From the NCBI GenBank assembly GCA_027032655.1, contig JALVMZ010000342.1, forward strand, positions 1-12,777: DNA of 12,777 bases. The letters run 5' to 3'. The DNA comes from Desulfobacteraceae bacterium (GTDB taxonomy: Bacteria; Desulfobacterota; DSM-4660; Desulfatiglandales; JALVMZ01). Under the pieces are notes generated by a model, which saw only the letters and a program-made list of their open reading frames with translations, did no database searches and was not told the DNA's origin. Numbering within the stretch: the stretch's first letter is position 1; the number at the start of each line of letters is the position of its first letter. Shown here piece after piece: positions 6,531-12,777 of the stretch. Position numbers and translations under genes: made by a program.

Positions 6531-7987
6531 ATAATTCTGAAGATTTCTATCTCTTCTGTCCGGCCTTTTAATTTTCTTTTCCCAAAACTCTCAAGCCGAA
6601 ATCCATTATCTTTTAAAAATCCCTTTGTATCTCCACTTATAAGGATATCTGTTCCAAACTCCTTGTTAAGGTTTTGTATCCGTGATGCAGTGTTTACCGC
6701 ATCGCCAACAAGTGCATATACAAGCCGATCAGGACTTCCCACACTGCCAGCCAGGACTTCCCCTGTATGAATTCCTATTCCATGGGAGATGGGGGATTCA
6801 CCCCGCTTTGCTCTTTTGTCATTTAAGACATGAAGTCTCTCCCTCATCTTAAGCGCAGATAATACTGCCTTATCTGCATGATCTTCCAGTTCAAGGGGGG
6901 CGCCAAATGCTGCCTCAATCTCATCACCTATGAACTGAATTATTGTCCCTCCATGCTCCTTTATTGCCTTTTCCATCTCAGTAAAATACTCATTCAGTAA
7001 CTCAACCACATCCTTGGGATCTTTCCTCTCAGCCAGGGGAGTATAACCCCTTAGATCACAGAACATTATGGTTACAATCCTCTTTTCACCTTCAAGAATC
7101 AGTTCTCCATTAAGTATTCTCTGACTAATCTCAGGAGTTACATATCTTCCGAAGCTCAATTGGCAAAAATCTCTTTCTTTCAGGCCTTTAATCATCTCAT
7201 TGGTTTTCATGGCAATTAATCCAAATTCATCATTGCTCACCACGGGCACCATATTTTCATAGTTTCCCTTGCTTATCTCATCCATGACTCCTATCTGTAT
7301 ATCAAGAATCTTTTCTAAGTTTCTTGAATACCGTCTAATAATAAATATGCTCAAAACAATGAGAATAGTGATGGCGAACAGAATATCTTTAAATACCCCC
7401 ATATATATATACTCACTGAGCACATAACGACGTTCTATCAGGAAGCTCATATCCATAAAGACCATTAATACAATAACTAATCCTATAAAAAGCAGGGTGG
7501 TTACCATGAAAAACATCATTTTGGATGTAACTCTAACAATTTTTTTAAAACCACCCTTGATCACCTGGACATCTTTTTTTTCAAGAAAATTTATAATATC
7601 CCATTCAATGTTCAAATAAGCGATTATTCCCCCAAAAAGACCAAAGCAGATACATCCAAGCATGATCTTTATTCCTGTTAAATATGGTGAGTTAAAAACC
7701 GACACATACATTATACCCAGCATTATCCCTATGAAAATCCATGTCACAAGTTCTGAGAAGAATTCCCTTGTTCGTAAGACATTTAGGCTTTCTCCTTCAT
7801 GCAGTTTATAAAATGATCTGTTTATCTTGTAGAGTATTAATCGAGGGACGAGAAAGATTATCAAAGGTATGAATGTATTGACCGAGGCCTGAAAATACCC
7901 CAGGCCTTCAAGAAACGGTCAGACCTCAGCCCCATAGATTACAAGTATTGCCCCAAATATGAAAGACCTGACAATCAGTTCAACCAT
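6527..7987 (-). CDS. Six-TM/HAMP class III adenylate/guanylate cyclase; in-frame TGA at codon 23 (candidate Sec)
   Basis: From the ATG at 7987 the frame is interrupted once, by TGA at 7921-7919, then stays open to 6527 (486 residues if read through). The 41 codons before the first post-TGA start-like codon (TTG 7864) look coding and complete a six-helix membrane domain (~4-22, 40-58, 80-99, 104-124, 158-178, 201-217). Next come a HAMP domain (~217-272) and the cyclase (~300-486) with metal-binding Asp311 (MFCDLRGYT) and Asp355 (FIGDEIEAAFG), and GDAVNTASR (Asn432, Arg436). The same layout occurs in mycobacterial Rv3645-type cyclases. The adenine-selecting Lys before FIGD is Gln351 and the Thr/Asp position is Ala (YALVGD), so nucleotide preference is open. 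No RBS-supported start exists after the TGA, whereas GGGGAGG precedes ATG 7987 by 9 nt. The stop overlaps the ycaO stop by 4 nt. Alternatives: a nonsense mutation or base-call error of TGG, or a start at TTG 7864. Confidence 0.7.
7879..7921 (-). promoter_or_regulatory. SECIS-like fold starting at the in-frame TGA of the cyclase gene
   Basis: On the minus strand AGGCCTG (7907-7901) pairs perfectly with CAGGCCT (7891-7885) around the loop GGGTATTTT. The loop begins with G, 18 nt after the TGA. TGACCG (7921-7916), which includes the TGA itself, pairs perfectly with CGGTCA (7884-7879), leaving an 8-nt one-sided bulge. The geometry meets bacterial SECIS rules. It has no U-tract, so it is not a terminator. 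AGGCCT is itself palindromic, which raises the chance of a fortuitous stem. Confidence 0.5.
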
Positions 7988-7991
7988 AAAA

Positions 7992-8027
7992 ACTAACCTC
8001 CCCATAACAATTTATGGGGAGGTTAGT
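7992..8027 (-). terminator. Terminator of the acs operon, with embedded cyclase RBS
   Basis: A perfect 16-bp inverted repeat (7992-8007 with 8012-8027) has a 4-nt loop. In the minus direction it is followed by a T run (7992-7988), 24 nt after the acsE stop. This is a textbook intrinsic terminator. Its 3' arm contains GGGGAGG (8003-7997), the Shine-Dalgarno sequence for the cyclase ATG at 7987; the 5' arm carries the matching anti-Shine-Dalgarno. Confidence 0.9.
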
Positions 8028-8037
8028 ATAATGTCAA
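8009..8037 (-). promoter_or_regulatory. Sigma-70 promoter of the cyclase gene, nested in the acs terminator
   Basis: The minus strand has TTGACA (8037-8032, perfect -35), a 17-bp spacer and TAAATT (8014-8009, 4/6 to -10 consensus). Transcription would begin near 8002, inside the hairpin's 3' arm. The transcript would then lack the 5' arm and keep the RBS free. Confidence 0.5.
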
Positions 8038-8050
8038 CTAAACTTTTAAA

Positions 8051-8935
8051 TTATAGTTCGAGCCAGGAATCCGAATAAAGGGTATGACCCAATATAACCC
8101 TTGCTGTTTTGACATAATCCTGAAGCTCTTTTGAAAGGGAATCCATATCAATATCTTCTCCATCCATTACCTTGTGTATGACCTCAACTATGTCCGGCCT
8201 CTCACCCCTAGCAATGCTAAGTAGCTTATCATCATATGCGTCAGCAATACATGAATACATCCCCTTACGCTCAAGCATAACCATATAGGTCTGATTTAAT
8301 ATGGGACGAAGATGGTCTGGTGCTCCATTTGAGACATTTGAAAGACCGCATGTGGATTTAATTCCGGGAAACATATCCTGGAGCATCTCCTGAAATGCCA
8401 GCAGACTCATCAACTGGGGCTGTTGAATGTTTACTGGAGTTACAATACCATCCACAAATATGTCTTCATTTGGTATTCCTGCCTCATTGGCAGCATAAAT
8501 CAATTCAGCAGCAAGGGCACCTCTTTCATTTTCATCCCTGGGCAATCCCTCCGGCCCCCACATAAGAGCAATCATATAGGCCTTATATTTTACTGCAAGG
8601 GGGATCATCTTCTCATATCTCTCAGGTCTGCACATAATGGAATTAATGATTGCCTTCCCCTTGTGAACCGCAAGTCCTGCCTCCATGGCCTCAATATTGG
8701 ATGTATCAAGACAGAGGGGAGGGGTATCTCCTATCTCCTCCTGTATCGTCTTTACTACAAACTCCATTAATTGCGGTCCATTTTTCCTGGCAGGTCCTAA
8801 GTTCACATCGATAAAATCTACACCTTTGTCCTTCTGCCTTTTTGCCTCCTCTGCAATCGGGCCAGGATCCATCTCTTTCAGAGCCTTGCCTATGGTTCTA
8901 TTTATTACATTTAGATTTTCCCCTATTATTAACAT
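8051..8935 (-). CDS. acsE: Methyltetrahydrofolate:corrinoid/iron-sulfur protein methyltransferase
   Basis: This 294-residue cytoplasmic TIM-barrel pterin-binding enzyme transfers the methyl group of CH3-H4folate to the cobalt of the corrinoid iron-sulfur protein in the Wood-Ljungdahl pathway. Family marks are IDVNLGPA (42-49), CLDTSN (75-80, Asp77), AIINS (Asn98), FVDGIVTP (Asp162) and GLSNVSN (Asn200), matching the pterin-binding positions of the Moorella enzyme. The C-terminus ends VILGHTLYSDSW, as expected. A stretch at ~240-274, between IADAYDDKLL and the last helix, is an insertion of about 30 residues relative to Moorella AcsE. The ATG at 8935 is chosen because AGGGGG lies about 6 nt upstream; TTG 8941 would abut that site. 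It follows acsC by 18 nt and is the last gene of the operon. Confidence 0.92.
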   Translation of the reverse strand: MLIIGENLNVINRTIGKALKEMDPGPIAEEAKRQKDKGVDFIDVNLGPARKNGPQLMEFVVKTIQEEIGDTPPLCLDTSNIEAMEAGLAVHKGKAIINSIMCRPERYEKMIPLAVKYKAYMIALMWGPEGLPRDENERGALAAELIYAANEAGIPNEDIFVDGIVTPVNIQQPQLMSLLAFQEMLQDMFPGIKSTCGLSNVSNGAPDHLRPILNQTYMVMLERKGMYSCIADAYDDKLLSIARGERPDIVEVIHKVMDGEDIDMDSLSKELQDYVKTARVILGHTLYSDSWLEL

Positions 8936-8953
8936 AATCAACCCCCTGTTAGT

Positions 8954-10297
8954 CTACTTTACCATCTCTTTTAAAAACTTAGGTATCAGAGAGGCATCTC
9001 TTGGTCCTATAATAATCTCCCAATCAGGTAGCTCCTCTTCCATATCTCCACTTATTGCTGCAGCATAACCAGGGATAATCACCTTCCTATGGGATATCTT
9101 ATCAGCAATCCCTGATTTTTTCACAAACATCCCCACTGCATCGCCAGTAAATTTACCTGCTGCCCATGCAGTCATAACTGAAAGACCTTCTGTGTCCATG
9201 ATTAACAGCCAGCTTGGAACCCTGCTTGCCTCGATCTCTCCGCTCACTATAAAGTATGTAAGAGAGAAGTTGGTTGTGACCAGCACCGGGGAGTTCTCAT
9301 CCGGGGTGCCAATCTCATAGATACCCTGAGTAACTGTCATTGGTCTCTGTGGATCAGTGAAGATATTCAGCCTCTCCACCAGTAATGGAAATAGATTCTC
9401 TCCGCTGAAATCTGATAGAACAACGATTCCTGCATACTTGGCAATCAGCATTGCAGAGATAAGGGTTTCTACATCCAGATTGCTTGCCATTTCACATGGA
9501 AAAGTAATTGTTGGGAAACCCAGTCGCTTTTCCTTGGCAACAAGCGGGGCCCGTCTTATTATGACCTGATCCTGAAATACCTGCTTCAGCTCCCTTGAAC
9601 CAGAATCAATAACAAGGTCTTTAAGTCCCATAGCAGTTAACTTTTCTGTCAACTCCATTACACCTTCAAGGCCATCACCCTTAACAGCTAATGGAAGGTC
9701 TGTCTCCTTTGCCAGATTACCCATATCTTCCACATTATCTTTTGTAGCAGCATAAAGTAGAGGCCTTTTGAATCCCACAACATCAACCGCAGATTTAAGC
9801 CTTGCAGGATCATCGCTTATGAGAATAAGATTAAATTCACTCTCTTTCGCGATCTTCTCTGCACAGCTTACAAAAGCACCGTTTCCACCTGTATCCTTTA
9901 GAGCAATCAATTCTGGTCTCAGGTTCAGGCCAACCCTTTCATACTGTAAAGCATTCCATTCCTTCAATTTTGTGTCCAGTTCATCAGATGAAATATCAGA
10001 ATTGACAAGCACAGCAATCCCTGTGGGATTGTAAAATGTCTTTTCATGACGAAACATGACGGTCTCGCCACCAATCTTTAGTGCCCTGACGCCTGCACCG
10101 ATTACCACCTGTCTTATGGGTGGAGCAGCGGCTTCGGCAAGTTGCTCCCGTGCCTCATCTGAAACATAAGGACAGGAATCCAGTTCAGCCTTGCCCGCAG
10201 CAAGATTCATTGCAAAGGCAAGACATGTGGGCACACCACACTCACCGCAATTAGTCTTTGGCAACAGTTTGAATATCTGAATTCCAGTTAGACCCAT
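8954..10297 (-). CDS. acsC: Corrinoid/iron-sulfur protein large subunit (gamma)
   Basis: At 447 residues this is full length for AcsC. The N-terminal domain carries the [4Fe-4S] ligand set KTNCGECGVPTC...C (C17, C20, C25, C42), whose cluster reductively reactivates Co(II) corrinoid. It is followed by a TIM-barrel domain (~60-310) and a C-terminal cobalamin-binding region (~330-447). The protein accepts methyl from AcsE and passes it to the A-cluster of AcsB. GAGGAG is 6 nt before the ATG. It sits 58 nt downstream of acsB and 18 nt upstream of acsE in the same operon. Its partner, the small subunit AcsD, is not in the window. The gap 10298-10355 shows no clear hairpin or promoter. Confidence 0.95.
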   Translation of the reverse strand: MGLTGIQIFKLLPKTNCGECGVPTCLAFAMNLAAGKAELDSCPYVSDEAREQLAEAAAPPIRQVVIGAGVRALKIGGETVMFRHEKTFYNPTGIAVLVNSDISSDELDTKLKEWNALQYERVGLNLRPELIALKDTGGNGAFVSCAEKIAKESEFNLILISDDPARLKSAVDVVGFKRPLLYAATKDNVEDMGNLAKETDLPLAVKGDGLEGVMELTEKLTAMGLKDLVIDSGSRELKQVFQDQVIIRRAPLVAKEKRLGFPTITFPCEMASNLDVETLISAMLIAKYAGIVVLSDFSGENLFPLLVERLNIFTDPQRPMTVTQGIYEIGTPDENSPVLVTTNFSLTYFIVSGEIEASRVPSWLLIMDTEGLSVMTAWAAGKFTGDAVGMFVKKSGIADKISHRKVIIPGYAAAISGDMEEELPDWEIIIGPRDASLIPKFLKEMVK

Positions 10298-10355
10298 AAC
10301 TTACTCCTCATAAAAATTTTATTTATAAGGATATCCTGTGGAGACCCAAGAAAGA

Positions 10356-12572
10356 TTAACTTACAATGGGCTCCATCTTAAGTGCAGGATGATCCTTTTC
10401 CTTTAAAAATGGCAGTATCTCTTCTTCGGTTGTTCCAACTGTCTCATCTGCTATCCTGTCAATCAAATCAGGACAACCAACCTCTTCTCCTCTTTTGATC
10501 AGTCTTTCCTTTATCTCCTCCTTCAAAGACTTTGGCATCCATACAAGGCGCAGGATTCCACCATCACCCAAAATGAATTTCCTCTGGGTGATGTTGTATT
10601 TTGAATGCCCCACAAAACCAGGTGTGGACTGACCACCTCCCATCACTCCAGCAAGGGTGCTAAACCTCATTCCAGAAGGTGTCTCACCTGTGTAGTCTCT
10701 ATGAACGGTCATTATACCATTACACTTGGGAAGAACAGCAGCAATACATTCACAGCATCCACATGTGGTCATGGGATCATGGACAATGCTGTAAAAATTG
10801 TAGTGATCAATGGCACCTCTGGATGCCTTTTTCACAAACTCATTTACACCCTTCCACTGTCCGAGTTTGGGATCCAGACACTCACCCTTCTCAACCGGCT
10901 GGTTGGGGCCTGTGGGATTAATCTCATAAGATGCCTTACAATCCATCCAGTTATATGCACCACAAAGCCCTGTTCTTTCCGGACTTATAACACACACATG
11001 GCTGGGTGCAAATGACTGACACAGGGTACAGGAGTAGAAGATTTCCACACTCTCATCTGTCATCTTTTCCACCCTGTCATCCCGCATACGGTATTCCTGT
11101 CTTGCCCTTTCCGTTAGTTTGTCCACATCTTCTTTGTTGGTATAGAGGGTTACCTGCACCTTATCCAGAATGTTTCCAAAATCCTGGTGAAACTTTGCAT
11201 GCAGAATTGTTCCAATATCTTTTAAGGTGAATCCCTTCTCCACTGCCTGATTACTCACCCTTATCCAGGATATATCCCTCTGACCAATATGCATGATACC
11301 CTGTGCATAATTTATAAGGTGATGAATCTGGCGTTCCAGAATGGGTTCAAAGTCCGGCTGCATCTTTCTTCCTGCAACCTGGACATATATACCAAGGGGC
11401 AGACGATCTCCCTTTTTCACATCTGTAATATCAGGACCAATGAGTTCGATCTTTCCATCCTCTATCTCATTCATCTCTGCCATTTTGCAGAGCTCTGTGC
11501 ACTGGGTCTTTCCTCCGCCCATCTCAAGATAGAGGTCATCCTTTCTGACACGCTCGCCCTCAAATGCAGGACCGTATGCAAGGGGTATGTCAATCTTTGT
11601 GATGGTAACCTTGAGTCCCCTTATCTCAATGGACCTCTGGGTTAACTCATCATGTTTCACATTTGCTACCACATGTTCATAGGTGCAGACACCTGTAGGT
11701 AGGACCTCAGGAATATCTGTATCAGCAATAGTGGGAAAACCCCAGTTAATGGCACCTGCTGCATTTGCTGCCCATTCAGCATTAACCTCACCAAGTGCAT
11801 TGACAAATGCAAATATCCTGTTCTTCTGATAGGCAAGTTGTTTTTTATAATCACCGGGCTGAATGCCGCCAAATGCCATTCCTGCCCTGTTTGCAAAACC
11901 AAGGGCAAACACAGCAGCGGATATATCCGGTCCAAAAGGCACCAATCTTGTATTCCAGCCTATCTGAACGCCCTCTTCTATCAATTGCTCTGCAAATGTG
12001 GTTCCATTCTGATTTGCACACATAAATACATATATGGTCTTGATCTGATACTCTTCAGCAATCTTTTTAGCAGTTTTAGAATCAGGTGCTGCTCCAACTA
12101 TGGCTGCAAAACCAGGTGCTGTGCCATCAACAAATTCCACGCCTCTCTTTCTCATTATGGTATCATCCGCTGCACCAAGCCAGATCTTTCCATTTTCAAT
12201 ATCAGGATCCTCAACTCCTGGTTGATAAAAATCAGGATCCTCCACATATCTTATTGCCTCAACAATCTCTTCAGCAAAAAGTGCTGCCATGCCTGCATCC
12301 AGAAGAGACCCGAGATAAGGCAGATGACAGTCTTTTTTAATATGGGGTGGAAGGAGCTTTCTTGCCAGTTGCATTGGCTTTATGGCAGATTCCAGATCTG
12401 TTACTTTTATTCCTGTAAGGGAATAGATTATTGGAAGATAATATGCTGTATTTGGAAATTCCAGTTTTGTTGTTGCACTATATGTATCAAGTGCCTTTTT
12501 AAGCTTTCCTTCAGCTTTTGATACTATGTTATATGCGCCCTGAATGGCGGCAAATGCTACTAATTTGGACAT
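10356..12572 (-). CDS. acsB: Acetyl-CoA synthase (CODH/ACS complex, bacterial-type full-length)
   Basis: This 738-residue protein has the N-terminal CODH-docking domain of bacterial ACS, unlike the shorter archaeal CdhC. It joins CO, the methyl group from CFeSP and CoA into acetyl-CoA at the Ni-Ni-[4Fe-4S] A-cluster. All ligands are present with a constant +9 offset from the Moorella numbering: C515, C518, C527 and C537 for the cubane (C518 also bridging the proximal Ni), and C604-G605-C606 for the distal Ni. The motif is TTCGCCECIAAVLP. AGGAGG lies 8 nt before the ATG. A partial gene ends 34 nt upstream, so transcription probably starts outside the window. The catalytic CODH subunit (acsA) is not seen and should lie further upstream or elsewhere. 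Confidence 0.97.
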   Translation of the reverse strand: MSKLVAFAAIQGAYNIVSKAEGKLKKALDTYSATTKLEFPNTAYYLPIIYSLTGIKVTDLESAIKPMQLARKLLPPHIKKDCHLPYLGSLLDAGMAALFAEEIVEAIRYVEDPDFYQPGVEDPDIENGKIWLGAADDTIMRKRGVEFVDGTAPGFAAIVGAAPDSKTAKKIAEEYQIKTIYVFMCANQNGTTFAEQLIEEGVQIGWNTRLVPFGPDISAAVFALGFANRAGMAFGGIQPGDYKKQLAYQKNRIFAFVNALGEVNAEWAANAAGAINWGFPTIADTDIPEVLPTGVCTYEHVVANVKHDELTQRSIEIRGLKVTITKIDIPLAYGPAFEGERVRKDDLYLEMGGGKTQCTELCKMAEMNEIEDGKIELIGPDITDVKKGDRLPLGIYVQVAGRKMQPDFEPILERQIHHLINYAQGIMHIGQRDISWIRVSNQAVEKGFTLKDIGTILHAKFHQDFGNILDKVQVTLYTNKEDVDKLTERARQEYRMRDDRVEKMTDESVEIFYSCTLCQSFAPSHVCVISPERTGLCGAYNWMDCKASYEINPTGPNQPVEKGECLDPKLGQWKGVNEFVKKASRGAIDHYNFYSIVHDPMTTCGCCECIAAVLPKCNGIMTVHRDYTGETPSGMRFSTLAGVMGGGQSTPGFVGHSKYNITQRKFILGDGGILRLVWMPKSLKEEIKERLIKRGEEVGCPDLIDRIADETVGTTEEEILPFLKEKDHPALKMEPIVS

Positions 12573-12606
12573 ATCTTGGTCCTCCTTTCTTAAGAGGTAT
12601 TTTTAA

Positions 12607-12777
12607 TTAACTATGTTTATGCATTCTTTTTAAAGAAATGGTTATTCTTTCTGTCAAATCAAAATCAAAACTCTTCACTTCAGCCAGGACACCTTCCTGT
12701 GCCTTTTCCTCTTTCCTCTTTTCCATCTCCTTCGAGACCTTGGCCATAATCTCTTCCAGGTCTGCCCTCTCTTTAGC
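12607..12777 (-). CDS. C-terminal tail of an unidentified gene upstream of acsB (cut by window edge)
   Basis: On the minus strand the frame is open from the window edge to a TAA at 12609-12607, giving 56 residues. The segment is highly charged, with a Lys/Glu-rich, probably helical or coiled-coil stretch (KEMEKRKEEKAQEG), then KSFDFDLTERITISLKRM and a basic end. It lies 34 nt upstream of acsB in the same direction, so it is very likely co-transcribed. Position suggests another CODH/ACS-related protein such as AcsD, AcsA or a maturation factor, but no motif in this fragment decides it. Confidence 0.6.
   Translation of the reverse strand, partial: AKERADLEEIMAKVSKEMEKRKEEKAQEGVLAEVKSFDFDLTERITISLKRMHKHS

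Noticed and set aside
6527..7864. Cyclase starting at TTG 7864
   Set aside because: It starts inside a membrane helix, has no Shine-Dalgarno sequence, and loses the first helix; the upstream frame with RBS-supported ATG is preferred, although a broken gene cannot be excluded.
7879..7907. AGGCCTG/CAGGCCT hairpin as a terminator or attenuator
   Set aside because: No U-tract follows on either strand, and its position relative to the in-frame TGA fits a SECIS-like element better.
8685..9068. Plus-strand open frame across the acsE/acsC junction
   Set aside because: Antisense to two well-supported genes, low-complexity Ser/Ile-rich translation, no RBS.
11838..12521. Long plus-strand open frame (227 codons) opposite acsB
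   Set aside because: It is antisense to an unmistakable acsB; its translation is rich in Cys, Phe, Ile and Ser without domain pattern, typical of a shadow frame.

Overview
The window looks like a chromosomal segment of a strictly anaerobic bacterium that runs the Wood-Ljungdahl (reductive or oxidative acetyl-CoA) pathway. A member of the Desulfobacterota or a related sulfur-metabolising lineage is most likely. The pointers are a CODH/ACS operon with a full-length bacterial-type acetyl-CoA synthase, a periplasmic c-haem/rhodanese protein, a sigma-54 activator, and two genes interrupted by an in-frame TGA followed by a SECIS-like hairpin. The lineage is inferred from gene content only.

Layout. 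(1) 1-858 (+): the end of an AT-rich SGNH/GDSL-type gene, probably the edge of a surface-polysaccharide region. It is closed off by a strong convergent terminator at 925-958. (2) 973-2322 (-): an exported triple-rhodanese protein with one CxxCH haem site. It is encoded across an in-frame TGA (1738-1740) that sits where related rhodanese domains have a second loop cysteine, so this is a very probable selenoprotein. It has its own sigma-54 promoter. (3) 2506-3885 (+), divergent from it: a PAS/AAA+/Fis sigma-54 activator. A perfect 18-bp palindrome in the shared intergenic region is well placed as its upstream activating sequence. (4) 3965-6530 (+): a LarE-like PP-loop sulfur transferase, translationally overlapped by a YcaO-TPR protein. 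With the rhodanese they suggest a sulfur-mobilisation and modification module that has no larA/B/C and no tfuA. (5) 6527-7987 (-): a six-TM/HAMP class III nucleotide cyclase, convergent with and overlapping ycaO. Its first 22 codons are separated from the rest by an in-frame TGA with a SECIS-like fold, making it a second and more surprising selenoprotein candidate. (6) 8051-12572 (-): acsB, acsC and acsE, preceded by the tail of an unidentified gene (12607-12777) and ended by a perfect 16-bp hairpin at 7992-8027.

How the parts work together. AcsE moves the methyl group from methyl-tetrahydrofolate to the corrinoid protein (AcsC plus AcsD, the latter not seen here). AcsB then condenses methyl, CO and CoA into acetyl-CoA. 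The CODH subunit and AcsD must lie outside the window. The hairpin that ends this operon appears also to carry the -10 region and the ribosome binding site of the downstream cyclase. Own-promoter transcripts would therefore have a free RBS, while read-through transcripts would have it locked.

The most novel signals are the two TGA/SECIS pairs, the sigma-54-linked rhodanese-LarE-YcaO set, and the promoter nested in a terminator. No tRNA, rRNA, CRISPR array or insertion sequence was found, and no gap without a gene exceeds 300 bases.
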